Shown piece by piece: positions 1-13,500 of a stretch of 64,000 nucleotides of DNA. Under the pieces are notes generated by a model. It saw only the letters and a program-made list of their open reading frames with translations. It searched no databases and had not been told where the DNA came from. How positions within the stretch are numbered: the first letter of the stretch is position 1; the number at the start of each line of letters is the position of its first letter. Source of the DNA: Lottia gigantea (taxonomy: Eukaryota; Mollusca; Gastropoda; Lottiidae); contig NW_008708943.1 of NCBI RefSeq assembly GCF_000327385.1, positions 634,519 to 698,518 on the forward strand, written 5' to 3'. A program made the position numbers and the translations under genes.

Positions 1-3000
1 ATCTCTCCTGACAAGAATTTACATCAGTAACATACTGCAACATGAGATGAGCTTTTGTCAACGGAACAAATTTTGTCCTGAATTTTGTTTTAAATAGTTC
101 AGTCTACAATCTTCAGGATGGTTTAAGATAAAGATTCCATTTAGAGGTAAGATGTTATATCTATCACCATTATAATTATGACTTCTATCAACACAGAATC
201 TATTTTGGTTTTTAACTAAGATAATCAACGTTCTGGAATGCTTTAAACCAATCCCAATCATTTCAGACCATTATAAAATATAACAGGAAACTAAATGAAT
301 GATGTCATGCCATTTATTCTTTCCTTTACATATTTCCTTCCTGAATAGTTCTACTACATGAAGTAATGCAGGGGCAAAAGTTCCCAAAATTTTTTGTATA
401 CAAATGACTGAGGTTTTCACTCTTTTCCATCCATGAATGGAGTCACAGCACAAGATGGCTTCATACTATGGCTACGATGAGTAAGGATAAGCATACATAT
501 AGAGCAAAGTGAATCATATGAGGCAATGTTATCTTATACCATTTAACTTTTTTTTCCTTCTAAATCATTCAATTGAAACATTCTGTAACATATTAAGGAT
601 TTTATTTGGCCAGTTTTGTTGAATAATCAAACATTTTTCTCTGTTTAAACACAACTCTATTGACATACCAGTACATTTAACACAGGTAAAAGATTTGGGG
701 GGGTTGAGGTTTAAAATCTAAACACTTCAACTTTATTGTAAATGTCAAAGGTGAAGGTTTGAAGGTCACTACAAACGTCATGATTTAGTATTCAAGCTTC
801 AGTTCAAAGAAAAATTTCATGAGAATTGTGAAGCAGTGAAAGTACTCACTCAAATAGATAGTATTGGTATTTAATTTTAGCTACCTGTACGAATATATTC
901 TGAAGTTGTGAGATTCTAAAAAAAAGTGAGACACCCTCCCCACCCCACATAAGTGAAAACAGTTGAATATTATCATCGTGACCTAGGCTTTTTTAACAAT
1001 GTAAGCTTATAGGCCTATCTCTAAAAAACATTTAAATTGAAGGTCAAACCAGCAGACTGAAACTATTATTACAGAAACTGTAACAGACCAGGTATTACAG
1101 ACATTTCAAAGCATTTGTTTGGAGATTTTTGCCAGCAGTTTACGTCATGAAAGTTGGCACCAGACCAATAATTAGTAAAACTTAAAAAAACATTTTCTTT
1201 GATGATTCAGTCAGTTTGTGAAACATATCAAGTCAAAAGTAATAACAAGTTTTTAGCTGCACAGGTATACGGTTGTGTAGGAGATCAAAATCTATCTCTT
1301 TGTCCAAACCACAATAAATCCACAAGAAAAGATCATGGCAGAGCATCTTTGTTACACTAAAAAATCAATATAAATGATTACATACATATTAATACTAATA
1401 TCATGACAGGTCAATACAACCAAATCAAATGTTTAGAGGTTTAGTAATTCAGCATATTTGACTCGGCCTGATGTCCCTAATATCTTGACTTTTACTCCCA
1501 CCCTTAACCCTATTATAACTAAATAATTAGCTTCAGAAGGGTTTAAGTCTCCCCTAAATGATGAGTTTAATGAGGTGTAACCCTTGATAAGGTCAGGTGA
1601 AGAAATGAGTTCTCACATTAAACAAATCAATGACAATAGTTTCACATAATTTAACACTTTAACAACCATCAATTAATCTTAATACTATTGATGAAAGGGG
1701 TTAAAAAACTAACACCAGGCTAAATCTCAAAAACACTGGACATGCTGTAAGGATCTTTCTCACCTTTGACAAGGATACAACAACAGACAAATCAAGCAAG
1801 TTATTTAACACAGTATGATAATAATTATAGAAATTCTTGAAATCACAAACTGTGGCATCAATTTTTTCCAATCTTACGGGAGGGTAACTTAACCCAGTGA
1901 GAGTTGAATGTTTCTCCAATGGCCAAAATTCCTGAGGTCACCAATATTTGTAATGTACAATAATCCAAGGCCAATAAGCCATTGGAAATAAAATTATTGG
2001 CAAATGAAGCTGTCTTGAGAAAATTTCCCCTATTGCACATGGAATAGTCTTGCGAGACTTCATTTCAGTCTAATCACTTGCAACAGAAATTAGAAACAGA
2101 ATAGAATGCTCAGCTCTCACATCTCTCCAAATCAATTTTTTTTGGCCTAAAACATAGTGCATTTCAACTGACAAATTTCAGTATTTCCAAGACATTTTGG
2201 ACAATAAGGTGCTTTTGGCAATTTCCACCAACCCTCATTATCACTATAACGCTACAAACAAATCAAAGAAACCTCTTTTTTTCTCTCACATAACTGGTCA
2301 GTTCAAGCTTGACAGTTAACAAAAGAACTGAGTGCAGTGTGTGTTTGACCGTTTTATGCTAAGTATGTGACCAAGTCTTGAATAAACTGAAGGGCAATTA
2401 GGTTCAAATATCTTACTTAGTTCTTGAATTTGTTATTCATGGTTTCCTGACTAACTGATTTGCTGATTGTTAAATTTAAAAAGGCCTACTTGATTTATCC
2501 CTTTATTAACCTATTGAACATAATGATAACACTGTCAAATTTCATCAAAATCATGTCAGGCCCAACAGAACTGATATTTTTTGGCCCATCTTGCTTTCTA
2601 AATAATAAATCTTCAAATCACTGATGAGAAAAAACAACCCTATCAAATCCTCGTCAATATAATTAGACACAGTTTAAACCAGGAAAAGCCCCAATAGAGA
2701 AGTGTCAAAGGAGGATCTGTTTGGGTGCTAATGAGAAGTGTGAAGATTTGATGAGGGGTTTGTAATCTAATCAATCAGGGGTCATTAGTTATTGAAAGAT
2801 TTCCTGTAGAAAAACACTTGGGTAACACCTTTTTATAATAAACCTCTGATAATACCCTAGTTAAATCTCTATTAAGTATTTAGTAGGGGGTCAATGTAGG
2901 ATAATCGAAAGAGTTCAAATCTTTCCTTTGATATTATTGAGGTTGAGGGTGTTTTTTTTTATACTGGAGATAATATTTCACAGGGAATGACAACACATCT

Positions 3001-4771
3001 AACCCTTAACTTAACCCTCAAATTTTCTTTTTGTGACGAAGGCCAGTGTTCTTATCAGACTGTGTTTTCATCCCACCTAACCTCCTTCTACAGAACACAT
3101 GATAAAACCTCACTGCCAGATGAAGGGCTTTTGAAAAACTTGACCCGTATTTTGATTGCTACAAACTGAAAAAGAAGAGGTCCAGGCCACTCTCCTGCTT
3201 AAACGCTCTCTGTTTTCATTTGCTCAATCTGGAGTAGAAGAATGAGACATCCTATTCCTTGTTATTTTCACTCTACAGTCAAACGATATTAAACGATCTT
3301 CTACAATCATTATATCAAAAGATTTCTGAACAGCTGTCCATTCAAATTTTTAACTTAGACAGGTTTTCTCATGTCCTTTTGTGTAGCTCAGTTGTGTTTT
3401 CATAGATTGAAAATCACAAAAAACGCATTTCACAATTTAAGACGTATTTTAAGTTTACAATTTTTGAAAATAGAGAAGCATAAGGTCTACTAGCATTACA
3501 AATTAATAATCATATCGATGACAGTATCATAAATGTTCCCATTTGTACAGAGATGAACAGCTGTTCATTCATTGTAAAAGAATTTAACTCACATTGAACA
3601 AGATATGTCAATAAAATATATAGTCTTAAAATATGAAGAAAACTTCAAAAGAAAAACTTTACTTTTGATGATAAGGTGAGAATTCCAATATGAAGAAACA
3701 GTAACAGCTGCTTATGCAAATTAAATGTAAAAAATGAAAAAGATAGGTCAATCAAAAAATCTGTGCAGTTTAAGATATGAAAAGGGCTCGATAAAAGGTT
3801 TATACAAATGATAAACAAAATAATTGAGGCCACACGACACGACTGTTATTATCCAACACAATAACAAATCATAAGTTCATTTATCCTGGTCATTCAGCCA
3901 GCAACAATCATATCCTTTCAATGAAACTCTCAAATCTTTTTCAAATTTGCTAGGCTAGACAAATTCATTTATAGGGAGCATTTCATGATCGTATTTAACT
4001 CACTGAAATTTGAAGAGATCATATTTGACATTAGTTAATATATGTAAAGCATGTAAAGTCCCTTAACTGACATTCCACATAGCTACGGTAATGATATTTT
4101 GGTATTTGGGTTTGTCAGCTAGGCATTCTATTCAGAGAGTCCACCTGTAATATATGGGGTATTTGGGTTTGTCAACTTGACATCCTTTTAAGTGAGTCTA
4201 GGTTTCAATTATAACCAAGGAATGTGAGTTGTTATTATATGAAATCTTGTAAACTGATGACATTATTATCCTGACAGTTGACAATGATTTATTTCTTACA
4301 AACAAATAATTTGTATCGTCTGTGACTTACTATGGTCCAGTAAAATTGTATTTTCTGGTTATAGCTGTGTGACAATCCATCTAGCTTCTTCTAAATTATT
4401 CAATTTTTTTTGTAAAGTGTAGTTATCATTGTTTGGAATCATTTTTCCACTAGAAAGGTACTGTTCAGAAATTTGCCCTGTGTTTTAAAGAAGGTTTGTG
4501 AGCTGTGTTTTACAATGTTTGTACTTGTTTTGCAAAGTTTGTGCTATATTTTGTTCAGTTTGTACAGTGCATTACAAAGCTTGCACACTGTTTGTGTTTT
4601 GCTACAGTTTGTGTAACACTACGATACATGATCTTCACTACGTACTAATACATTTGACACACTAGAACTGGATGTTTAACGACAGACTTCATAATAAGTG
4701 TCTTTTTTTCAAGTGTGTGCTTCGTTTTGCTACAGTGTAATGAATTAACAATTTTTACTTTAATCACCTAC
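1..4771. other. Non-coding stretch, probably kindlin intron 1
   Basis: No open reading frame here resembles a known protein, and the ORFs present are short, low-complexity and full of AT-rich codons. Because kindlin exon 1 on the minus strand ends at a donor site at 4771, this stretch is most simply read as the first intron of that gene. The next exon expected from the family (the conserved segment after LVEAL, with a Trp-Trp pair) was looked for and not found, so it probably lies beyond the left edge. The stretch holds degenerate short repeats near 4088-4205 and 4490-4620. Confidence 0.5.
4088..4205. repeat. Two degenerate copies of an interspersed ~55-bp monomer
   Basis: The phrase GGTATTTGGGTTTGTCA occurs at about 4099 and again at about 4159. 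Each copy is followed by a CAT-CC-TTT(C)AGAGAGT-like tail. A related monomer (TTGTCAACTTGGCATCC plus TTTCAGAGAGTGCACA) lies at about 62626-62660 in usherin intron 3. This shows a dispersed repeat family; its nature is unknown. Confidence 0.45.
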
Positions 4772-4916
4772 CTAGTGCTTCAACAAGCCTTAGCATCACC
4801 CCACCAACATGATCATCGCCTTTAACTCGCAATAATTTTTCCACTTGTAGGTCTGTCACAGTTATATTTAAGGTCCAAGATCCGTCCACACGACCACTAT
4901 CAGCTATAAAAGCCAT
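4772..4916 (-). CDS. FERMT2: Kindlin (fermitin), first coding exon, partial gene
   Basis: Kindlins bind the beta-integrin tail and cooperate with talin to activate integrins at cell-matrix adhesions. The exon encodes the N-terminal 48 residues of the F0 (ubiquitin-like) subdomain. Visible blocks are [26 protein letters not shown] and VMLRLVEAL, which align without gaps to the start of animal kindlins (human form DGTWELSVHVTDL then LRVTGEVHIGGVMLKLVE). The ATG at 4916 is the only sensible start. The exon ends in phase 1 at the donor CTAG|GTAGGT. The remaining exons (F1, F2-PH, F3) must lie to the left, beyond the window. Invertebrates usually have a single kindlin, so the symbol marks the nearest vertebrate name rather than a one-to-one orthologue. 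Short length is the only uncertainty. Confidence 0.9.
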
Positions 4917-6105
4917 TTTCAATTTGCTTAGTACTCCAAATAGTAATCCTTTTTCACGATGAAAACATTAAGCCAACATAGGCCTGGTTTAAACTTTCCT
5001 AAATGTTGACTGACTGTATAGTTTCAGAATAGAATATCAGGTTTCTTTACATTGGCCCATGCCATTAGTTAAACGAAAACATGAACAAATCCTTAGGTAA
5101 GTTGGCAAAAAGGTAATTAAGTTGATGATAGCACACCAATATCCACTTTACATACCACAAAACAGCTCCTTCACCAAACGACAATAAATGGTTCTGACTG
5201 AAGTTGTTAACTTTTTACATAGATTTGGGTCACTGTATAATACTATCCCATCAACAGACGGTACAATAAGTAGACTTTATCCCGCCAACGATGTTAATTT
5301 CCTGGATAAATCAATTCTGTCACAAGCATGAACACAAAAATAATCCAATTCAAGTCTAATATTAGGTGCGGTAGCCTCTTAACGGTACATTTAACGTTTT
5401 TCTTCTTGAGGAAAGTGGCAATGTTGCTGTGAGTCAATCCACCATGCCCCTATTAGGAAGAGCCACTTTCAACACGCAGTCGATTTCTTTCAACCTTTTT
5501 CATTGGTTGATAAAAATAGCTACTCTTGTCAATAATAGTCTTTTCTTCACAAAATCTCTTTTGTTCGCCGTCTTTTCTTAATAAAACATGTCTGATTTAT
5601 TCGATATTGGTATTAAATTTCACCCAATTAAACAGCCAACGTGCAAATTAATAGATTTGTAGTAAAAAGCGAGAAATTCCACGTAAATAGCTACCATTAT
5701 CTTGACCAATCGTATCAATGTTATGAATGGGAAACACCTTTATGTGTTACGTCATGAGGAATTCCCTCCCACAATTTCAGCATTAACCCTTTGAACACCG
5801 TGATTGAAATACCAAGATTGGGATAGAATAAAACCCAAATAATAAGTGTCAACTTTCATCAATGATGTGATTTTTGATTAATTTTTTCTGGAATACAATT
5901 TTCCAGTAGACTCTATTTCAGAATGGGCTAGAATGCTCAAGTTTTGGATTGCATATCATCTGTTCTGATTTTGAACACATTGTAGCATGAGTAGCCTACC
6001 TTCTTCATAGAATATAAATTATGACCCAATTCTGCAGGCTGATAAACTATTGGATCTGCATAAGATCGCAGAATGTTAGGACTGGGATCTCAGATTGATA
6101 TACAG

Positions 6106-6188
6106 GCTACGTATTCTCGGAACGATCTTAGCACTAAAGATTGATTCTAGGACATCCTAGCGCTAAGATTGTTTCGAGAATACGTGGC
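6106..6188. repeat. Imperfect inverted repeat (32-bp arms)
   Basis: The left arm starts GCTACGTATTCTCGGAACG and the right arm ends GTTTCGAGAATACGTGGC. The two are complementary over about 32 bp with a few mismatches, around a 19-bp spacer. It could be a small foldback element or a transcribed hairpin. No flanking duplication was established. Confidence 0.6.
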
Positions 6189-6324
6189 TAGGTGTCTTTT
6201 ATAATGACTAAATATTATGATTGTCTCAACTGGAATGAAGAGATTTGTTTAAAGATCTTTTAGAACCTTAATTGTTATCGTTAAAAAGATGTTTGACCAT
6301 GAAGTTGCTAACCATCTATAAATG

Positions 6325-6420
6325 TTGGTAAGAGGTTGGATCCAGGACCAACTGGTAGACAGAATCCTAGAGACTCTAGTAAGTTGTTATCCTTGTAAAA
6401 TCATGGCCATGAGCAGTGAT
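6325..6420. repeat. SINE-like repeat fragment
   Basis: The segment CCAACTGGTAGACAGAATCC and the following TTATCCTTGTAAAATCATGG recur in diverged form at about 33340-33430 and 36995-37060. This marks a dispersed family. The copy in CNIH4 intron 1 carries tRNA-like promoter boxes, so this is probably the tail part of a tRNA-derived SINE. Confidence 0.4.
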
Positions 6421-7089
6421 TTTCAACCAGTTTTTCTATGTCTCGAAATTGCAGTTGTGTGAAAAATATGTCCCCAGAAGAAAAACATAAAAATAAAAAG
6501 TAACAAAAGTGCAAATGTGCCCACTTGAAAACCCACTGCCTAGAGTTTAGTAAATGATCACTTGGCATCAAGTCAGTATTCTTGAAAGTTGATATCCTTG
6601 TAAAATCATGGAAATATTTTGTTACATAATATGCACAGTAACATGTTGACTGCTTCTCATAGATAGGCTAATCATTGTCAAAATTACTGCTAGAGAATAG
6701 TTCAGAGCCTTTTCAAAGAATCCATAAAATAACACAAACGTTTTAGACATAAATAAAGTTTTTAATTTCTAATATAGACACAATAACAACATAAATTCTA
6801 CAGTGTCAACAAATAAATAATGAAAATATCACAACAATAGGACGGAATGTGTAATTGATAAATGAGAATCTCTATATAACTGACATCTTCTTTGACTTAT
6901 AGCGTCCTTGTATTTCTTTGCAAGAATTGTAACAGTTTTCTCCTACATAAAACAATTTAATGACTTTTGTGAATAGAATTTGTATCGAAATGGATTGAAA
7001 CAAGCAAAATAGTTTCATTAATTAAATATTTCTAGAAAGAGTAACAGATGGATATTTTCTTCCACATTTACTCATTTATAATCCAGCTT

Positions 7090-7330
7090 CACAATGGTCA
7101 AGGTATTACGAGCTTCTTTTTATACCTTGACCACAATAGCTACTATTCTTGTATCACAGAAGATTGAAAATATAGGAATTTGATTGGCTTGTATGTTGCA
7201 AATACAGTCAATCAGAGCTCTTGACAGAAAGTCTGTAAACGATAAGCCGTAATGTTTACACTCTTTCTGTCAAAGGCTCTGATTGTCTAGGTGTTTATAA
7301 TCTTGATCAGACACATTCAAAGAGTCCTAG
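7090..7330. mobile_element. MITE-like inverted-repeat element, family A copy 1
   Basis: It contains the family A signatures CACAATGGTCAAGGTATTA, TACCTTGACCACAATAGC and TCAATCAGAGCTCTTGACAG, followed by the inverse (TCTTTCTGTCAAAGGCTCTG). The same blocks occur at 26885-27070, 35480-35745 and 39868-40250. No transposase is encoded, so it is a non-autonomous DNA element. Borders are approximate. Confidence 0.5.
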
Positions 7331-7537
7331 AGTTACTGTCCTTGTCTTTGATACTATAAAGAAGTGTAAGATCTTGTTTTTTCTGTTGTGTGGAAAAGTT
7401 TAAAATTCGATTTTTTCCCATAAAGAGGACAGCAGTTGCTGTCCTTTACATACAAATAAAAAAAGTAATATCAAGCTTTTTTAATTGGGATGAGTTTGAA
7501 TTTGAACAGTTTTCATACAATGGTGCCTTTGATAAAA

Positions 7538-10500
7538 CTATAGAAGTGAAAAATGTTGTTTTAATTGTTGAAGTAATTCCTTAGAATCTATGTGACCATC
7601 ATAAGCATCTACTGCTCGTTTCACAGCATTATAACTACTCTGTAGATCTCCCAACTGAAAAATATAAACAATTTATAAAATATTAGTTATTATTGGCAAA
7701 AGATCTAAGTCACTCTGTTTAAATATTTCAAATAAAGTGTAAGATCATTAACCCTTTATTCTTCAACCTCATTAGAATGAAATAAACCTGATTTAATGCA
7801 TTGATCTTCACAACTTGACACTTGTTAATCTGTAACTAGACTAATCCTAATTCTTATCCCTCAGCTTCTCCAGGTCTTCACAATACATCAATATTACAGG
7901 ATGGAGATTAACTTGATCTTTATCAGATTTATACAAATTATCCTTTGTAAATAGCAACCTGTGGTCTTCAGTTAATTCAGAGCACAGGGAGTAGGTTAGC
8001 CTATCTAACACCATTTAAATGATATGGAAATTATCATATCATTTTCTAACCATTCCAGAATTTCAGCCTTCAACTCCAAACACAACAAAAACTAGAACTG
8101 TTCCCTTAACAGTACTAATGCAGGGCACATAACGACCAACAGGTACATACAAGGGTGGACGGATTAAGGCAACGCAGTCGCATGTGCACTACACAAATTC
8201 CAATTTATCTCTGAAATCCAGAAATTGTCTTTTTGATATAATAGTTTGAGGAAATTTGGAAAAGAAATGAGATAGTTGGTTATGCGCATGCATACAATTG
8301 GAATTTAATATTTCAATCAAATTAAGAATTTGATTATTATCTAATGCCCTGCAATAATGTAAGAACTACCTGGAAGCTAGACTATAAGTATGATCTGGTT
8401 ATACTATACTAAATGTTTCACAGCAGTAGTGACCAAATCATCAATTAATTTGTTATAAAAATCATGATTTGAATTTACCTGTTGACCATATATTGGATTA
8501 CAGACCCCCCCCTTTACACTTATTTGAGACATACATCAACTGTGGCTATCTGACACCAAACTCAAATTTAATCTGTAATCAAAGTAATTGATATTTTACT
8601 ACATGACCTCATATCGGGTTACAAATTGCCCTCCCCTATTCTGTAAAATCCCTGCCCTTATCACCCCCTCCCTCTTTTTGATACATACCTAACAGGACTG
8701 ACACCAATTGTAAAATTAATTTTTAATCGTTGTTATTGAGATGTGATAAAACTTGATGATATGTATAAGATTACAGCTTACCCTCACCTTACAGCTTTAC
8801 TGATGAATTCCCCTCCCCCTACCTGAAATACATTCACAACCCCTCCTTTCCACAAACAACTTCATCTCAGTCACTGTTGGTCACAGTTGAATTTTAACAA
8901 CTGACCCTTTAAATGTTAAGATTTATAAGAGATATTCTAGCTTCTAGCAGTCCTCTGTTCCCAGACTTTTGCACATATTTTATGAATTGAAAGGCACTTG
9001 TCAATCAATGAATTATGAACACTATCAGTAATTGGTAAAACAGTGAACTATAAACAATAATTTCTATTAGGTTACAAACTATCTGCTAGAAGCAGCTTGA
9101 TACTAGTTAACCCTTTCAATGTGATGACAGATGACTTTATTATTCGATTAAACCCTTGAGAAAGAAACAGCTATTTTTTTCTTCCTACTAAATTGCTATA
9201 GATTTTAATTTTCTGTTTTTTGAGATACAATTGCCTTGGAAAGAGAAACCTGTTGATTAAAAAGAATTCTAAACTTTCCAATGTAATTTGAGGCATCAAA
9301 AGGTGATACAATAATGAGAGCAGACTGGAAATTTTCATGGCTAATTTAACCCCTCATAGATCACAGACCTTCTTCAATGGTCCTTGAAGTGTGGAGACTA
9401 AATGGAAAAGGGAAGCTAGGGTTAAAACAAGTGAGATTAATTAGGTCTTTTGACAGTTTGAATTCTACTTGAGAGAAGAGTTATATAAAAAGTTGGTGAG
9501 TTCAGGGTTAATAGTATTAGAGTGGTTATTATAATCAGAATTATGATAGAGAGTTATTAATCAACTACTTCAGAATTTCATCAATCTTACATTCTTCAGT
9601 TAATATTCCAAGAAAAATCTTCTGATTTTAAAATTGATCATTTATCACGGCATTATGACTTTTGGCAATTCACTTATAAATATATTAGAGAGATATTCAG
9701 ATAAAAGAATGTAATGTATCAGAATATTAAATTTATTTATTTTTTTATAAAAAAAAGGGGGGAGGGGGAGGGGGGTTGAAGCCACTCCTTTAATGACCTT
9801 GAAATGTTGTATTTGACCTTCTTTCAAAGCATAACTCCATTCCATTGGACAAGTGTAAAAAATGAAATACTCACAATTGAGTGGAGTTTTTAAATAGAAA
9901 AGAAGAATTATCTGTAACAAGTGTAGAAGTGGTCACTTAAAAAGGGGGCTGAAGTGACACAAATGAAAGTCAAGAGGGACCAATAAAATATTAAAATTAT
10001 TTGAGTAGTTTTTAAGTGAACATACAAAGGAGATGAGACAGGTTTTTTGTTGGAATTTGAATTACGAGATTAAATTATTGGCTAAGACACAAATCGTTGA
10101 AAAAGTCCAGAGTTGATGATAAGTCCAAATAGGAAAGGCTGAGGACTGAATTAGGTGCTATGAGTGGCACAAATGACTTCTAGAGGGTCCACAAGTACAA
10201 GAAATGACAGTCTTAAGAGGCACCATCTGGAAGGCTCTTTACTCTGTCAATAAATTACTAGGACTTTCATTATAAATCATCTGACTATAATTAAAACATA
10301 AATCATAAACAAACAAGACCTTGGTTTATTAAAGAGAGATAGTCATTAAACTATTAACTGTATCAGCTGATAGAAACTTTATAGAGCTGAAATCAAATGG
10401 ACTGGAACTGAATAGGAATAAAATTCAATGTTATCTTTAGTCTGTCTAAAGGGGCCCTCACACAATTGTAATCACCAATGAATATGAATGCTTAAAAGAA

Positions 10501-13500
10501 TTGCGGTCATGAGCTTCAGACACAACTTAGTTGCTAGCTGTGTTCAGTATTCATAACCACTTTAATCATTTGCAACCATACTCAACTGGTTATTGCTATG
10601 CTGTGAGGGCATATTTAGGCACCATTTAAATTTACTACTATATCATTTCATGTTTTTATACATTCCACAATTTGAGTCAATATTGTTGTGTTTGATGAAC
10701 CAAGACTCTATGCATAGCTACTGACTATAAACCAGTCTAAGAATCTATTTATCCCAAATTTGTCCAGTCCAGTTGTTAGTACATCAGAATTGAAAAATTA
10801 CTAACGACTATAGGTTAGTCTATAATATTGATAATATAAACAAGATGATTTAGGAAGTCAAATTTATCTTTTTACATCAAATATCTACTAGAAAACCAGG
10901 AAGTGAAAAAATCATCAAATTATCATAATTAGTGTTTTTATTAACGAGGAAAGAATTAAAAAAATATGTTTGTGTGATTTGCCTATTGCCCTTGTGATAA
11001 AATATTCAAAAATATAAAAGTTTTAGTTTGGTGTTCCAGCTTGATCATAAATTTCCCCTCACTGTACATTGCATGACATTGTCTTCCTTAGTTTTGGCAT
11101 AACATTTAGAATATTAGCCATCCTTAAAAACAACAAACGGGACAAAAGATGGCCTCTGACTGCTAACAAGTCGACTGGGTCATCTGTCACTTTAATAATA
11201 TCCACAGGCTAAACTTTAAAACAAGTAAAACAAAGCTCCGTTACACTTGATTAGCTAGCTTCAATCATTGATATGAGATTATTTCAACTGGCCCCTGGCA
11301 CACTTCACTTTATTAAAGGGATGTAGTCTTCAAAATTTGTATTATTTCAATGAAACAATGATAAGGTTTAATTTAAAGGGATATACCATAGTTCTCAAAT
11401 TTAATTTAGGTATATCTTTTTATTATCTGATCATTAAAACTCAAATTAAAGGGATATTGTCATTTAAATAATTTCTGTCACCAGCTGATAGATCTCAAAA
11501 CAACTCATCAGTAACGGTTCTCATTCTGATAAGTGATACAGATCACTGAAAATGAATTATATCTGTTGGTAAAGGATACAGATGACTTTCTCCCTTTGAT
11601 GCTCAGCATGTAGTAAAAATTCAGCTTGTTCCTGAAGTCAAACTTTCATTCTGAAAGTCAAATATAAATTCTATTTATCTTTTATCTATAAGTTGAAGGC
11701 TAACTAGAAGTCCAACTTAGGGCTTGATTATTCATACAACTGTATCCCTTTAAACTGTAGATCATCTACAAGAAATCTTGAATATTTAGGAGGACTGTAT
11801 CCCTTTAATCTGTTATTAAATGACTCATGTCTACCATGTGCTGTGAATTAGTGAAGGTACAGAAATTAAACATCAGTTGAATGATTGAATGATTGATCTT
11901 TATCACTTTAATAGAAACTAATCATGAATGCAAACTTGATTTCTTAACAGGCTGCTCAACTGCTTCAAAATCAAAATCCAATGATTAACAACAATGACTA
12001 TTACCTCCTGATATACAGTCCTCATGAGGTTAAATATTAGACAACCTAACATGCTATCATGTACAATCATGGTCCAAAAGTTTTGTTCAAGGTAGAAAAC
12101 AACCACCAAATCTGAAATTTTTCCATGTGTGTCATGGACTAAATATTATTTTCTATTATTCTTATATGCCACAAATCACATTCCCATGAGCAATCTAGTA
12201 AAGTTTTTAATTGCAATTTCAACTTAAATAACAAAATATCAATTATTGATAAAGCAGAAAATAGAAGAGACGAGAAATGTCACATCTTGTTGCATATACG
12301 CTCTATTTATTTTCAACTGTATCGATAATCTCACATTGCACTTTATGCTGTATCTATTTGTACCAGCAGGACGATAAGAGAAATATGAGATGAGAATATT
12401 GTATGTTTGATTGTTATTAAGATAGTTATATCAATACAACTAGTCAACAAACCACACCCTGATAGTAATACGCCCAGAGTCAGCTGTCAGGTTGGCAGAA
12501 TAACCCTCAGTATCTATACTGTTGATAAGGTTGTAGTTACTATTCATGTATAGCTACAGCTCTACAATTTAATGTCATGTCTGACTAGAGCTCTAATCTG
12601 TTGATTTGGTTGTATTTACCTGTCATATCTGACTATAGCTCTAATCTGTTGATTTGGTTGTATTTACCCGTCATATCTGACTATAGCTCTAATCTGTTGA
12701 TTTGGTTGTATTTACCTGTCATATCTGACTATAGCTCTAATCTGTTGATTTGGTTGTATTTATCTGTCATATCTGACTATAGCTCTAATCTGTTGGTTGG
12801 GCTGTATTTAATAGTCATGTCTTTTGTGTGACTAGAGCTCTAGACTGTTTATTTGTCTGTATATACCAGTCATGTGTAAGTAGAGCTCAAAACTGTTGAG
12901 TTGGTTGTATAAACTATAATGTCTATTGTCTGACTCGAGATCTAGACTGTTGATTTGGTATACCAGTTGTGTCTGAGCTCTAGGTTGTCTTTTAGCTGTA
13001 TTTACAAGCCAAGTCTGATTAGAGCTCTAGGCTGTCTTTGGCTTTATTTACCAGCCATGTCTGATTGAAGAATTACAATCACAATTTATTGAAAGCACAT
13101 TCTAGATCAGGACACCCATTGGTTTATATCCCCCAGCCCCCATTTAGTTCCTTCACAATTTTAAATATTTTTGTCAAAATCAATTTAATATTCACCCCCT
13201 ATCTTGTGCTAATTAACCTGACATATTTACAATCTTCGTTATCTCTTCTGTTCATAATTAACAGTTCTAATTAACAGAATTCTAATTTCCCAATCTTTTA
13301 ATTAATACAACTGATAGGGTAGAGGGAGGGGTTGTGTAGAGTGTAAATATCAGAGCCAGATCAGAGGGTCATTACTGACAGGGTACCAATTGTAAACTCC
13401 CTGAAAACAACCTAGTCGAGGGTAAGGGAGGGGCTTTTCAGGCTAGTCAGAAAATTTTTTAAACCACTGAACTCATGAAGACCAACTTTGTAGAACAAGG

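Larger units (their letters stand above)
4917..7537. other. Intergenic region between kindlin and TTC8
   Basis: This 2.6 kb separates the kindlin start from the TTC8 stop, both on the minus strand. It should contain the kindlin promoter and the TTC8 3' UTR, but no single polyadenylation signal could be chosen with confidence. It contains a hairpin-forming inverted repeat (6106-6188), a SINE-like fragment (about 6325-6420) and a MITE-like element (about 7090-7330). No further gene is visible. Confidence 0.5.

Noticed and set aside
455-480. Possible tiny first exon on the plus strand (MASYYGYDE then a GTAAGG donor)
   Set aside because: Good ATG context and donor, but only nine codons, and no second plus-strand exon was found in the 1-4771 stretch.
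12601-12831. 76-codon ORF of repeated LIWLYLPVISDYSSN
   Set aside because: By-product of the 48-bp minisatellite in TTC8 intron 10; begins with TTG and has no splice support.
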